The notes under the pieces are model-generated. The model was not told where the DNA came from. It made no database searches and saw only the letters and a program-made list of their open reading frames with translations. Of a DNA stretch of 64,000 bases, positions 1-8,943 are shown piece by piece. The DNA is taken from assembly GCA_002901265.1 (NCBI GenBank), contig PPHI01000038.1, positions 1 to 64,000 of the forward strand, given 5' to 3'. The position numbers and the translations under genes are program-made. The stretch's first letter is position 1. Every line of letters starts with the position of its first letter. This DNA comes from Rhodopirellula baltica. GTDB taxonomy: Bacteria; Planctomycetota; Planctomycetia; Pirellulales; Pirellulaceae.

Positions 1-238
1 GTTTGGGGGGAGAGGGGAGCCAGTGTGGTAGGAGAGTCGCGTGATGCGGTTGGTTTGACGCGGGTGCCGGGGACCAATTTGCGATTTGCAATGTTCAGTT
101 TGCAATTTGCAATCGGTTGCGCTTTGATGCTTCACGTAACCGCCCGCTAGCGAGTTTCGACTGATGGACGCGGTGATTGGCGCTTATCAGCCGCATTCGC
201 GATAGCGAGCGGTTGTCTCTGTTCTGCGGACTTGCGAC
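1..238. other. intergenic end of window with short TTTGCAAT repeats
   Basis: No gene is seen here. Around 80-115 the octamer TTTGCAAT occurs three times close together (in the contexts gatttgcaatg, gtttgcaat and tttgcaatc). The stretch lies downstream of the carA stop codon on the minus strand. No stem with a T-run is visible, so I do not call a terminator. Confidence 0.3.
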
Positions 239-1390
239 TTAGCGGCCTGCGGCTGCACCGGTCAGCACGTCTTGGAAGCGCTCGAACAGATAATGACTGT
301 CGTGCGGACCTGACGATGCTTCCGGGTGATGCTGGACACCGAACGCAACTGCGTCTTTGTGACGAACACCGGCGACGGTGTTGTCATTCAAATTGCGGTG
401 GGTGATCTCCAGGCAATCGGGAAGGGTTTCTTCTTCGACGGCAAAGCCATGGTTTTGCGTCGTGATTTCAACTTTGCCCGTTTCCAGGTCAATCACGGGC
501 TGGTTCGCACCACGGTGACCGAATTTCAGTTTGTAAGTCTTTGCGCCAAGTGCGAGCGACAGGAGTTGGTGCCCCAAGCAGATTCCGAAGACAGGTTTCT
601 TCCCAACGAGCGCGCGTATCGTTTCCTGAGCATAAGTCAACGGCTCTGGGTCTCCAGGACCGTTGGACAGGAACACACCGTCCGGTTGCAGTGCAAGGAT
701 TTCGTCAGCGCTGGTGTTTCCGGGGACGACAGTGACTTGGTTCCCACGGTACGCGAAGTGACGCGGGATATTCCACTTCATTCCGAAGTCCATGCAGACG
801 ACGTGGGCGCCGTTTGCGGCCTGTGCTGATTCACCTCGAAGCCGATCGACTTCGGCGGCGGTCCAGTCGTCAAGCTTGTGGTCCCACTTCACGACCGACT
901 TGGACATGACTTCTTGAACCAAATCACGCCCCACCAAACCGGGCGAGTTCTTCGCCTTTTCAACCAGTGAAGCGTCGTCCAGATCGGTGGTGGAAAGGAT
1001 TCCACGCATCGCACCCTGTTGGCGAATGCGACGGACCAAGGCTCGTGTATCGATCCCGGAAAGGGCAACGATATTGTTCTGTTTCAGATAGCTCGAGAGA
1101 TCACCCTCGGCGCGGTAGTTGCTGAACACGCGACTGTCTTCACGAACGATGAAGCCCGAAAGGGAGGGCTTTTCGTGTTCGACGTCGATCGAGTTCACGC
1201 CGTAGTTGCCGATCTCGGGGTACGTCATCGTGACGATTTGGCCCCGGTAGCTGGGGTCCGTCAGGATTTCTTGGTAGCCCGTCATGGAGGTGTTAAAGAC
1301 CACCTCACCACTAATTTCACCTTCAGCACCGAAGCCTTCGCCGGTGTAAACGGTGCCGTCTTCAAGTGCGAGTTTTGCCGTGACGCTCAT
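239..1390 (-). CDS. carA: carbamoyl-phosphate synthase small subunit
   Basis: Glutaminase subunit of carbamoyl-phosphate synthase: it hydrolyses glutamine and channels ammonia to the large subunit CarB, giving carbamoyl phosphate for pyrimidines and arginine in the cytoplasm. The 383-aa length is normal. The N-terminal CPSase small-chain domain fills roughly residues 1-150 (TSMTGYQE and the GIDTR motif at 112-116). The class I glutamine amidotransferase domain follows from about 195, with the nucleophile Cys271 in GICLGHQ and the His355/Glu357 pair in HHPEAS. The ATG at 1390 fits the family N-terminus. No carB is in view. The nearby pyrB and dihydroorotase-like genes, 2.6 kb away on the other strand, make this a loose pyrimidine cluster rather than one operon. 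Confidence 0.97.
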   Translation of the reverse strand: MSVTAKLALEDGTVYTGEGFGAEGEISGEVVFNTSMTGYQEILTDPSYRGQIVTMTYPEIGNYGVNSIDVEHEKPSLSGFIVREDSRVFSNYRAEGDLSSYLKQNNIVALSGIDTRALVRRIRQQGAMRGILSTTDLDDASLVEKAKNSPGLVGRDLVQEVMSKSVVKWDHKLDDWTAAEVDRLRGESAQAANGAHVVCMDFGMKWNIPRHFAYRGNQVTVVPGNTSADEILALQPDGVFLSNGPGDPEPLTYAQETIRALVGKKPVFGICLGHQLLSLALGAKTYKLKFGHRGANQPVIDLETGKVEITTQNHGFAVEEETLPDCLEITHRNLNDNTVAGVRHKDAVAFGVQHHPEASSGPHDSHYLFERFQDVLTGAAAGR

Positions 1391-1660
1391 ATTTGCAGTA
1401 AAGCCAGCTTGAGTTAATTGTCACCGGAGAAGGATACCGCGATCGTGAAGTTTCGGCGAGGGCCCACCGCACCGCATTTGGCCCAATTGGACAAATCTCA
1501 TCCCCAGTCAGGTTGCGCGGTTGGTTTGGTTCACACAAATCAGGTGATCGCTCGCACAAGCTGGTACGCGAAAAAGAGCATCAAAGATGCATCTCGGTGC
1601 AACGGTCAGGGCACCGAGAACCGCGAGCGATTGCTCTGCGGCTGATGAAATGAAATTTGC

Positions 1661-2422
1661 TTACTTCGATTTTTTGAATCGCAGCAGGTAATTCTCCTCA
1701 AACCCGCCAACCTTGACTTCGTCAACAAATGTCAAACCTGCTTGCTCGACTTCGCCTTTGAAGGTTTCTTTTCCGGCGCGTACATGGGTGAGCAACCAGT
1801 CTCGTGATTGCCCAGGGATCCGTTCGAAATCGATCAAGACCAATCGCCCGCCTGGACGCAGAGCCCGAACGATGGACGCCAGAGTGTCCTGCGGGGTTTC
1901 GAAATGGTGGTAGGTGTCACAGATAAACACCAAGTCAACCGATTCGGGTGGCAATCGAATGGACTTGTCCGTCCCCAGAACCGTCGTGATGTTTTCGATT
2001 CCTTCGTCCGTGGCCCGCTTGGCGATGTGCTGCAGAAATTTCGGCGCGATATCGACGCTGTATACCCAGCCGCCCCAGCCGGTGCGTTTGGCAAACAGGC
2101 GACTATAGAAGCCTGTGCCCGCACCAACGTCTGCGATCCGGTCGCCCGGTTCGATCTGGCAGGCCGCCAAAACTTCGTCACGCGCCGAAAACGCTTCGCG
2201 ACTTTCCACTTCGAAACGTTCGATCCATTCGTCGACATTCAGATCATCCGATTTGAAATTGTTGTTGATTCCTTCCGGAACCACACTCAACTCGGCCGCA
2301 CTTTGCGTCGGTGCCGCAGCCGGGGCGACATCCTGAGCATCACTGACGGACACCGCGGTGCTTACCGCGCAAAGCGTTGCCAACGCCATTGTGCGAACGA
2401 TTGAAAACATCGAGTCTTTCAT
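1661..2422 (-). CDS. secreted class I SAM-dependent methyltransferase
   Basis: A 253-aa Rossmann-fold methyltransferase with an N-terminal signal peptide (basic start, hydrophobic stretch ending near SVSDA), so it is probably exported. SAM motif I is IADVGAGTGFYS, followed by the acidic end of strand 2 (YSVDIAPKF), motif II/post-II around DLVFICDTYHHF and a late motif ALRPGGRLVLIDF. The substrate is unknown; the family includes many planctomycete exported methyltransferases with this YHHF signature. I chose the ATG at 2422 because it gives a clean signal peptide; an upstream start at 2452 only adds ten residues. The gene lies just downstream of the oxidoreductase on the same strand with an approximately 50-bp gap, so the two could be co-transcribed. 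Confidence 0.85.
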   Translation of the reverse strand: MKDSMFSIVRTMALATLCAVSTAVSVSDAQDVAPAAAPTQSAAELSVVPEGINNNFKSDDLNVDEWIERFEVESREAFSARDEVLAACQIEPGDRIADVGAGTGFYSRLFAKRTGWGGWVYSVDIAPKFLQHIAKRATDEGIENITTVLGTDKSIRLPPESVDLVFICDTYHHFETPQDTLASIVRALRPGGRLVLIDFERIPGQSRDWLLTHVRAGKETFKGEVEQAGLTFVDEVKVGGFEENYLLRFKKSK

Positions 2423-2469
2423 GGTCACTAGCCTTATTAAACGAAGAATCAATTGGGGCAGCTCTCAGT

Positions 2470-3606
2470 TCACTTCTGATAGCGTCTGATGAAATCGCGA
2501 TCGATGTGGTTTTTGAGTTTCAAACACCAGCGATGATGCAAAGTCCACCTGCGATAGTCCAGCAACGCTTTGCCGTCGCCAGTATTGATCAGCTTCAGAA
2601 AACCCTGCTGGGGACGAAACGCTTGCAGTTCCGATCCCTGAATCACTGCATTTAGATTATGCCACAACACCGGACCTTGGCGTACCGCGTAAACCCCCGC
2701 TTTCGGACAAGGCACGTCGGGGTTCGTCCCACAGTCTCCCACGGCAAAGATCGCACCATCGCTGTGGGTCTGCAATGTCGCGGCGGTTGCGATGAAGCCC
2801 CGGTCATCGGTCTGCAGCCCTAGTGCCGCGATCACCGGTGGGGGGGCCGCTCCTGTAACCCAAACGATCACATCCGCAAAAAGCTCGAGGCCGCTCTTCA
2901 TGCGAAGCTTTTGACCATCGATTCCCACAACCCGATCTGATTTTGAAACACCAATCCCGCGATCCAGCAAAAGCCGCTCAATCCGGCGCACACTTTTCTC
3001 TTTCATCCCATCAGCGATCGCGTCACCCGCAGTGACCAGCTGGATGGTGTGTCGCACTTGTTCGCGAAGCAGTCGCTGCCGAAGACAAAATGAGATCTCG
3101 ACCCCAGCGACTCCTCCGCCAACCACCATCACGCGGAGCGGCGGATCGTTTGATGCGTCATTGGCGTTCACCCTAGCCAACGTAACCGCCAACGCTTGAT
3201 CCAAGCGTTCCAAGAAGGTTTGCATCGGCTTGACCGGAACGACGTGCGGCACTTCGCGATACGGTTCATAGCCGAGCGGAACAGAACCGACGCCGATCGA
3301 CAACGCATCGAATTTCTGTGCTCCGTGGTTGGCAAATTGCAGGCGACGCGAATCCAGATCCAGCCCCGTCGTTTCATCAACGATCAACCTCGCGCCTGCC
3401 GCTTCAGCAAGCCGAGGTAAATCGATTCGCGTTTCATTTCGTTCAAATTGCTCTCCCAGTGTACCGGGCATCATTCCCGAATACGTTGACTGGGGAAATT
3501 GAGTGACGCAAACCAACTCGCAATCAGGAATTGGTGCGTCGATCCACTGATGCAGAATGTGTGCGTTGGTGTGACCGATGCCTAGGAGAACAACCTGCTT
3601 CACCAC
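2470..3606 (-). CDS. FAD-dependent pyridine nucleotide-disulfide oxidoreductase, SelD N-terminal-like
   Basis: A flavin oxidoreductase of about 378 aa. The N-terminal dinucleotide-binding strand (VVLLGIGHTNAHIL) has the GxGH form seen in the family found fused in front of selenide,water dikinase SelD or as a free-standing protein, and a second nucleotide-binding motif, VMVVGGGVAGVE, lies mid-protein. The late motif GAIFAVGDCG is the FAD-binding GD signature. The fold resembles type II NADH dehydrogenases. No redox-active CxxC pair is apparent. No selD is in the window. The GTG at 3606 (or 3603) is preferred because GGGGAG lies 6 nt upstream and it follows immediately after a small upstream reading frame. 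A TTG at 3645 is the alternative. Physiological substrate unknown. Confidence 0.85.
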   Translation of the reverse strand: MVKQVVLLGIGHTNAHILHQWIDAPIPDCELVCVTQFPQSTYSGMMPGTLGEQFERNETRIDLPRLAEAAGARLIVDETTGLDLDSRRLQFANHGAQKFDALSIGVGSVPLGYEPYREVPHVVPVKPMQTFLERLDQALAVTLARVNANDASNDPPLRVMVVGGGVAGVEISFCLRQRLLREQVRHTIQLVTAGDAIADGMKEKSVRRIERLLLDRGIGVSKSDRVVGIDGQKLRMKSGLELFADVIVWVTGAAPPPVIAALGLQTDDRGFIATAATLQTHSDGAIFAVGDCGTNPDVPCPKAGVYAVRQGPVLWHNLNAVIQGSELQAFRPQQGFLKLINTGDGKALLDYRRWTLHHRWCLKLKNHIDRDFIRRYQK

Positions 3607-3607
3607 A

Positions 3608-3808
3608 CTACACTCCCCACTGGTCACCCTGGCCGTTGCGTGCAAGCCTGTCTTCGCGTGGATACAACGACGCCTGGATCCAACGAATTGCGCGGAACGT
3701 TTCTAACGCCGTCCCCGTGCGACGTTGATACTCGACCGGGGTTCCGACGTCGAGTATTTCCAAAGATTCGTTTTGTTCTTTGCTCGTGACCAACAGTGCT
3801 TCGAACAC
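3608..3808 (-). CDS. small hypothetical protein just upstream of the oxidoreductase
   Basis: A possible 66-aa protein with GTG start and TAG stop; the stop ends one base before the GTG start of the flavin oxidoreductase, whose ribosome-binding site lies inside the last codons. This spacing suggests translational coupling. The sequence is protein-like (LDVGTPVEYQRRTGTALETF) but I recognise no family. A GGAGGT lies about 22 nt upstream of the GTG, too far to be a good ribosome-binding site, so the true start could be different. No signal peptide or membrane segment. It may also be a chance reading frame. Confidence 0.4.
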   Translation of the reverse strand: MFEALLVTSKEQNESLEILDVGTPVEYQRRTGTALETFRAIRWIQASLYPREDRLARNGQGDQWGV

Positions 3809-4038
3809 AAATGCTTGCCTGTCGCTGCGGACCTCCGGTTGCGAATCGTTGTATTAATGGCCGTTCATTGACAAAGCCCGCCGCAAACGGTGGCCAAAGT
3901 CGTCAAATCGGGGATGGCCGCCGAGCTGGGAATCATCGAATTTGACCGGTCGCACGATTTGGATGCATGCATTAGGCTACGGTCCCAGTAGAGACAGACA
4001 GGTACGTCTTCGAAGGTGCTTTACTCGGACTTGAATGA

Positions 4039-5034
4039 ATGGCATCGGACAGCAAATTGCCGGATTTAACCGGCCTCACAGACTCTTGGAATCGTCGTCA
4101 CCTCTTGGATTTGGAATCCCTGTCGGCTGACGAAATTCGCACCCTGCTGGACGTCGCGCAGGAACTGAAGAACGCGACGGAAGGCTGCCGCCGGAAACTT
4201 TCGCTGCTAAGCGGAAAGACCTGTGCGAATCTTTTCTTCGAAAACAGCACGCGGACCCGCAACAGTTTTTCGCTCGCCGCAAAGCGTTTGGGTGCCGACA
4301 CCGTCGAATTCGGTTCGAGCGGTTCGAGCACGGCGAAAGGCGAAACGTTTGCCGACACGGCCAAGACAATCGAAGCGATGGGCGTCGACTGGGTTGTCAC
4401 GCGGCACTCCACACCGGGAACACCAAACTTGCTCGCTCGCGAGTTGACGTGCTGCGTGATCAACGCCGGTGATGGACCACACGAACACCCCACCCAGGGT
4501 TTGTTGGATTTGCTAACGATTCGACAACACCGCGGATCGATCGAAGGTCTAACGGTGGCCTTAGTTGGTGATATCGCACACAGTCGAACGGCACGCAGCA
4601 ACATTTGGGGCCTAAAGAAACTAGGCGCTCACGTGATCATTTGCGGTCCGCCGACACTGGTCAGCCCACGATGGCAGGAACTTGGATTTGAAGTCGCGCA
4701 CCACTTGGACGAGATTCTGCCGCGATGCGACGTCCTAAATTTATTGCGAATCCAATTCGAACGGCAAAACGCACGTCCATTCCCAAGCGTGCACGAGTAC
4801 GCGGCGTTGTATGCGATGAATGCCAAGCGGATGCGGCTAGCCAGCAAAGACATCCTGATCATGGCACCAGGGCCGATTAACCGTGGTGTCGAAATCACTC
4901 CCGAAGTTGCCGATGGTCCCCATTCGGTAATTTTGGAACAAGTCACCAACGGGATCGCGGTCCGCATGTCGGCACTGTACCTGCTTTCGTTGGCAGACGA
5001 CCGTTACCGCAGCCAAATGTCCGTCGGTGTCTAA
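4039..5034 (+). CDS. pyrB: aspartate carbamoyltransferase catalytic subunit
   Basis: Catalyses carbamoyl phosphate plus aspartate to N-carbamoyl-aspartate, the committed pyrimidine step, in the cytoplasm. The 331-aa chain has the carbamoyl-phosphate loop FFENSTRTR (STRTR at 70-74), the HPTQGLLD motif and the aspartate-domain motif HSRTARSN. The N-terminus extends some 20 residues beyond the E. coli chain, as in class A enzymes that assemble with an inactive dihydroorotase partner. That matches the gene just downstream, which overlaps the pyrB end or starts 22 bp after it depending on the start chosen. No pyrI regulatory gene is adjacent. ATG at 4039 is the first plausible start. Confidence 0.97.
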   Translation: MASDSKLPDLTGLTDSWNRRHLLDLESLSADEIRTLLDVAQELKNATEGCRRKLSLLSGKTCANLFFENSTRTRNSFSLAAKRLGADTVEFGSSGSSTAKGETFADTAKTIEAMGVDWVVTRHSTPGTPNLLARELTCCVINAGDGPHEHPTQGLLDLLTIRQHRGSIEGLTVALVGDIAHSRTARSNIWGLKKLGAHVIICGPPTLVSPRWQELGFEVAHHLDEILPRCDVLNLLRIQFERQNARPFPSVHEYAALYAMNAKRMRLASKDILIMAPGPINRGVEITPEVADGPHSVILEQVTNGIAVRMSALYLLSLADDRYRSQMSVGV

Positions 5035-5056
5035 ATCAAATTCGCAGTCTGAAGTG

Positions 5057-6358
5057 ATGAATAAAACCGTTTTGATCACCGGCGGGACCTTGGTAGATCC
5101 CAGCCAGAATCTGAGCCGCCCTGGCCGTTTGCTGATCAGCGAAGGACGCGTTATCGCGATCGATCCTAAAGAGGCTGATTTGCCGTCGGAATACACGACG
5201 ATCGACGCAACGGGCTGCTTAGTCGCTCCTGGATTGGTCGATTTGGGAGTCGAACTTCGCGAGCCAGGATTCGAAGAAGACGAAACGATCCTCAGCGGCA
5301 GCGAAGCCGCACTCGCGGGCGGATACACATCAATCCTTGCAACGGCCAGCACCTATCCGGTCATCGATTCCCATGGGTCGGTCGAGTTTGTCCGCCAAAA
5401 AGCGGTTCAAGCCAACGGCGCAAAAATCCATGTGATCGGTTGCTTAAGCAAAGGGCAAAAAGGCGAACAGATGGCCCAGCTCGGATTGCTTTCCGAAGCC
5501 GGCGCGGTCGCGTTCAGTGATGCGCCGCGTGCGATCCACAGCGATGCGTTGCTTAAGCGCGCCCTTGAATACTGCCGAATGCTGAACCGCCCGATCTTCG
5601 ATCGGCCGGAAATCCCTGAAATGGCCTCCGGCGGTGTGATGCACGAAGGCCAAATCTCGCTGGTGCTAGGACTTCGTGGTTTACCGACTGAAGCAGAAGA
5701 CTTGGCGGTCGCCCGTGACGTTCGGTTGGCCGAAGCGACCGACGGACGATTACACGTCGGACCAGTCAGCACGATGGGCGCGGTCGATATGCTTCGCCGC
5801 GTGAAGTCACGCGGTGTCGTGGTTACCGCATCGGTTTGCCCTCACAACCTGATGCAAAGCGATCGGGTGATGCGGTCGTTTGAGTCTCGCTACAAAGTTC
5901 ACCCGCCGCTGCGTAGTCCCAACCATGTCGCGACCCTTTGCCAAGCGGTCAAGGACAAAACGATCGACGCGATCCAATCGGGGCACATGCCACGCAGTCG
6001 CGAGAAAATGATGAACGACCTCGACGAGACGCCGTTCGGCATGTCCTCGCTGGAGACCTCGTTGGCAACCGCCGCGACAGCTTTGGTCCGTTCAGGAATC
6101 TTGGATTGGATCGAACTGATCGATCGGATGTCCACGCGACCAGCCGAAATCGCCGGAATCGAAGCAGGATCGCTCAAGGTTGGCATGCCAGCCGACGTCG
6201 TCATCATCGACCCCAACGCCGGTTGGAAAGTTGATCCGAGCGAATTTCGTTCGACGTGTATCAGCACCCCATTTGAAGGAATGGAACTGATCGGTCGCGT
6301 TTGTAAGACATTGGTTAACGGCGAAGTGCGTTTTGATTCATCTGTCGATGCGGCTTAG
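5057..6358 (+). CDS. dihydroorotase-like protein, predicted catalytically inactive (PyrC')
   Basis: A type I dihydroorotase homologue (433 aa from the ATG at 5057; a GTG at 5027 overlapping pyrB by 8 bp would add ten residues). The fold signatures remain: LREPG after strand 1, a PPLRS motif and a final FEGMELIGRV segment. The metal and substrate residues are gone. HxH before LREPG is GVE (residues 64-66 from the ATG), the HAED segment is FDRPEI, the H-x-x-H-x-ST motif reads HVGPVST, and the TDHAPH motif is SGHMPR. Known precedent: Pseudomonas-type PyrC' is inactive but needed to assemble PyrB. I infer the same scaffolding role; an active dihydroorotase should be encoded elsewhere. Confidence 0.9.
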   Translation: MNKTVLITGGTLVDPSQNLSRPGRLLISEGRVIAIDPKEADLPSEYTTIDATGCLVAPGLVDLGVELREPGFEEDETILSGSEAALAGGYTSILATASTYPVIDSHGSVEFVRQKAVQANGAKIHVIGCLSKGQKGEQMAQLGLLSEAGAVAFSDAPRAIHSDALLKRALEYCRMLNRPIFDRPEIPEMASGGVMHEGQISLVLGLRGLPTEAEDLAVARDVRLAEATDGRLHVGPVSTMGAVDMLRRVKSRGVVVTASVCPHNLMQSDRVMRSFESRYKVHPPLRSPNHVATLCQAVKDKTIDAIQSGHMPRSREKMMNDLDETPFGMSSLETSLATAATALVRSGILDWIELIDRMSTRPAEIAGIEAGSLKVGMPADVVIIDPNAGWKVDPSEFRSTCISTPFEGMELIGRVCKTLVNGEVRFDSSVDAA

Positions 6359-6362
6359 TCGC

Positions 6363-8894
6363 TCAATAGTTGAACGTGAATTCCCCATTGGTCAAAACGC
6401 TCCAGGTGGCGTCTTCTAGACCTGTGCGGCGATCATCGGTGTATTCACCGATGATCGCCAGAAACTGTGTCGCTTCGTCGGGCTGAGGCAAACGGGAATA
6501 CGCCTTCAAAAATAGACGATCGATGAACTCGCGATCGCTAAGCCCGCTGGCGATTGCCGTCGAGATGCTGTTGTTTTCGGCAGCGAGTTTGGGATTCAGT
6601 GTGTCGCCGTTTGAAAGGTGTAGCACCTGAACCATGCTCGGCTCGGCACTGCGTTCACATTCACACGTGATCTCGCGTGGGTTTCTCCCAAACGTTTTCA
6701 GAAAGTAAGAATTGACCGAGGCATCGTACAATTCGATCGCTTTCGTCCCCGTCGCGTAAAAGTCCGTCTTCTGTTTATCCGCCCCTGGGAACGCGATCTC
6801 ATTAAACGTCGACGTTGTGCCAAGCACTTGATCGATGGAATCAAGCAGCACTTCAGCCATTAAACGTCGGGGATAGTATCGACTATGGTACTTCGATTCC
6901 GGGCGGTTTTGATCGATTGCGACGCTGCTTCGCTGATACGTTTCACTTTGCAACATCGTGCGCATCAATTGCTTGAGGTCGAATTTGATATCGACGACGT
7001 GATCGGCAAGTGCGTCGAGCAATGGGCCATTCGAAGCAGGATTGCTTAGACGCAGGTCATCCACTTGTTCAACGAGTCCTCGCCCGAAGAAGTTGGCCCA
7101 AACGCGATTGCAGATAGCGCGTGCGAAATACGGGTTTTCTGGCGAGGTCATCCAATCGGCCAATACCAGTCGGCGATCACCCGGGTTGTCAATATCGATT
7201 GGCGGGGCGTCAAGCGGTGCGGGCGGTTGCGGGCGACCACGATTGGGCTGAACCACATCGCCGCTGGCGGCAACGAAGAGTGTTCGCAGTCCGTCGCCAT
7301 TGCGGCCATCACCGCCCCAACCTTTCGCGCGAACGCGGGCAAACAGATTTGCCATCGCGTAGTATTGGTCGTTGGTCCATTTTTCGAGGGGATGGTTGTG
7401 GCACTTCGCGCAGCCGATTGACAATCCCATGAACGCTTGGCATGCGTTCTCGGTCATCTCTTCAGGAGACTGATGCAAGGCATAAAAATTCGTCGCGCCG
7501 TTTTCGTCGCTTCGTCCGGTTGCCGTTAACACCTCTTGGACAAACTGATCCCAAGGTTGGTTTTCGCGAACACGTTCACGCACCCATTGGTAATACGATT
7601 TCACCGCCAATGGTCGTAATCGGGTGCCATTGATCAGGAGCATGTCGGACCATTTATAGCTCCAGTACGAAACAAAGTCTTCGCTGGCGAGCAGGCGTTC
7701 GATCCAACGATCCCTTCTTTGTTCCGGCGGATCAGCAAAAAACTGGTCGCGTTCTTCTAAGGTAGGAAGACGCCCAATGGTGTCGATTGTCGATCGACGC
7801 AGAAATACCGCGTCGTCGCAGCGCGGCGAAGGCGCCAGGCGAAGCGTTCTGAGTTGATCGAGATTTAATTCGTCGATGAAGTTCCGTCGCGGCGCCGCAT
7901 CATAAGCCTCTGACGCGATCATGAATTCATAGGGAACGATCAGCCGCGCGAGCGTTACTCTACTGCCGAACCAAACCAGCGTCGCTGACTCGCCGCTACC
8001 GTTGACGGTGACCAGACCGTCTTGGTCAACCCGCGCGACCGACTCGTCTGTCGCCGAGAACTTGGCCAAGTGGGTGACATCTTTCACGCTGCCATCGTCA
8101 TAGTGTGCACTGACCAAGATCTGCGACTGATCGCCCGGTGCCAACGTCGCGACGTCGGGCAGCACGCTGATCCGCTGCAATCGAGCATCTGAATCACTTG
8201 GCCCCTCGGCACCTTGGGCGATCCATTCCGCGATCATGTCGTATTCACGTGAGCCGGTCCGCAACTTCAAACCGCCTTTGTGTGGTAATGCGCCGGTCGG
8301 CTTGGCAAGGATCAGACTGCGTCCCGGATCCGCGAGTTCGATCCGCCGTCCGCGAGCTTCTTTGCTGATCGTGAGGTAGTCATGCTGAGGATCGTAGCCT
8401 CGGAGAGACAGGCGAAAGCCGCCTTTACCGGCCAATGCCCCGTGACAAGCTCCCATACTGCACCCCGCTTTGGCGAGAACCGATTGCACGTCATTGCGGA
8501 AACTCCATCGCGTCGGCTGGTCTGCTTCCACGACGCTGACGGGCACATCAATGGTTTGTTCCCCAATCGTGACGTGCATCGTTGTTTGGCCATTCCGAAT
8601 CGCCTGGGCAACACCATCCGAAACGTTCACGACGCCATCGTCATCAATCTTGATCGAAATCAATTCGCCAGCAACGCTCGCTCCGATCGAACCGTTTTCC
8701 GACTGCACCACGGTGAAATGCTGAATCGCGGACGCGCCACGAAGCTGGATCTCTGACGGTAAGACTTTGAAGTTCTCCGCACGCGAGACAGTGGCAAGAC
8801 CGACTAAGCAGATTGCGATGAAAGCAACGCGGTTTGCGTTTTGTGCGAACGGTCGAACAGGAAAACGAAATCGATGTTGGCGGCGGGTCCACAT
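6363..8894 (-). CDS. secreted DUF1549/DUF1553 planctomycete cytochrome protein with BIG2 domain
   Basis: An 843-aa exported protein with a signal peptide ending near SRAEN. In order: an N-terminal Ig-like/BIG2-type region, a PSCyt1-like segment with CSMGACH (the CX4CH variant common in this family), a second BIG2-type stretch (DYDDGS-like, VTVNG), DUF1549/PSCyt2 from about residue 340 (RRSTIDTIGRLPT) with a canonical haem motif CAKCHNHP, and DUF1553/PSD1 (RVWANFFGRGLVEQVDD) to the C-terminus. The family is abundant in planctomycetes and probably handles electron transfer or polymer breakdown at the cell surface, but no activity is proven. ATG at 8894 is chosen because further upstream the frame runs into the end of the DUF1501 gene. 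It is probably co-transcribed with that gene, 49 bp upstream. Confidence 0.93.
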   Translation of the reverse strand: MWTRRQHRFRFPVRPFAQNANRVAFIAICLVGLATVSRAENFKVLPSEIQLRGASAIQHFTVVQSENGSIGASVAGELISIKIDDDGVVNVSDGVAQAIRNGQTTMHVTIGEQTIDVPVSVVEADQPTRWSFRNDVQSVLAKAGCSMGACHGALAGKGGFRLSLRGYDPQHDYLTISKEARGRRIELADPGRSLILAKPTGALPHKGGLKLRTGSREYDMIAEWIAQGAEGPSDSDARLQRISVLPDVATLAPGDQSQILVSAHYDDGSVKDVTHLAKFSATDESVARVDQDGLVTVNGSGESATLVWFGSRVTLARLIVPYEFMIASEAYDAAPRRNFIDELNLDQLRTLRLAPSPRCDDAVFLRRSTIDTIGRLPTLEERDQFFADPPEQRRDRWIERLLASEDFVSYWSYKWSDMLLINGTRLRPLAVKSYYQWVRERVRENQPWDQFVQEVLTATGRSDENGATNFYALHQSPEEMTENACQAFMGLSIGCAKCHNHPLEKWTNDQYYAMANLFARVRAKGWGGDGRNGDGLRTLFVAASGDVVQPNRGRPQPPAPLDAPPIDIDNPGDRRLVLADWMTSPENPYFARAICNRVWANFFGRGLVEQVDDLRLSNPASNGPLLDALADHVVDIKFDLKQLMRTMLQSETYQRSSVAIDQNRPESKYHSRYYPRRLMAEVLLDSIDQVLGTTSTFNEIAFPGADKQKTDFYATGTKAIELYDASVNSYFLKTFGRNPREITCECERSAEPSMVQVLHLSNGDTLNPKLAAENNSISTAIASGLSDREFIDRLFLKAYSRLPQPDEATQFLAIIGEYTDDRRTGLEDATWSVLTNGEFTFNY

Positions 8895-8943
8895 CGTGTA
8901 GCACCAAAAAGAGGAGGGAGGTGGGGAGAGCGAGGGGAGGCGA

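Noticed and set aside
326-829. 167-codon plus-strand frame opposite carA
   Set aside because: It lies wholly antisense to a certain carA and shows no family motif; such shadow frames are common at this base composition.
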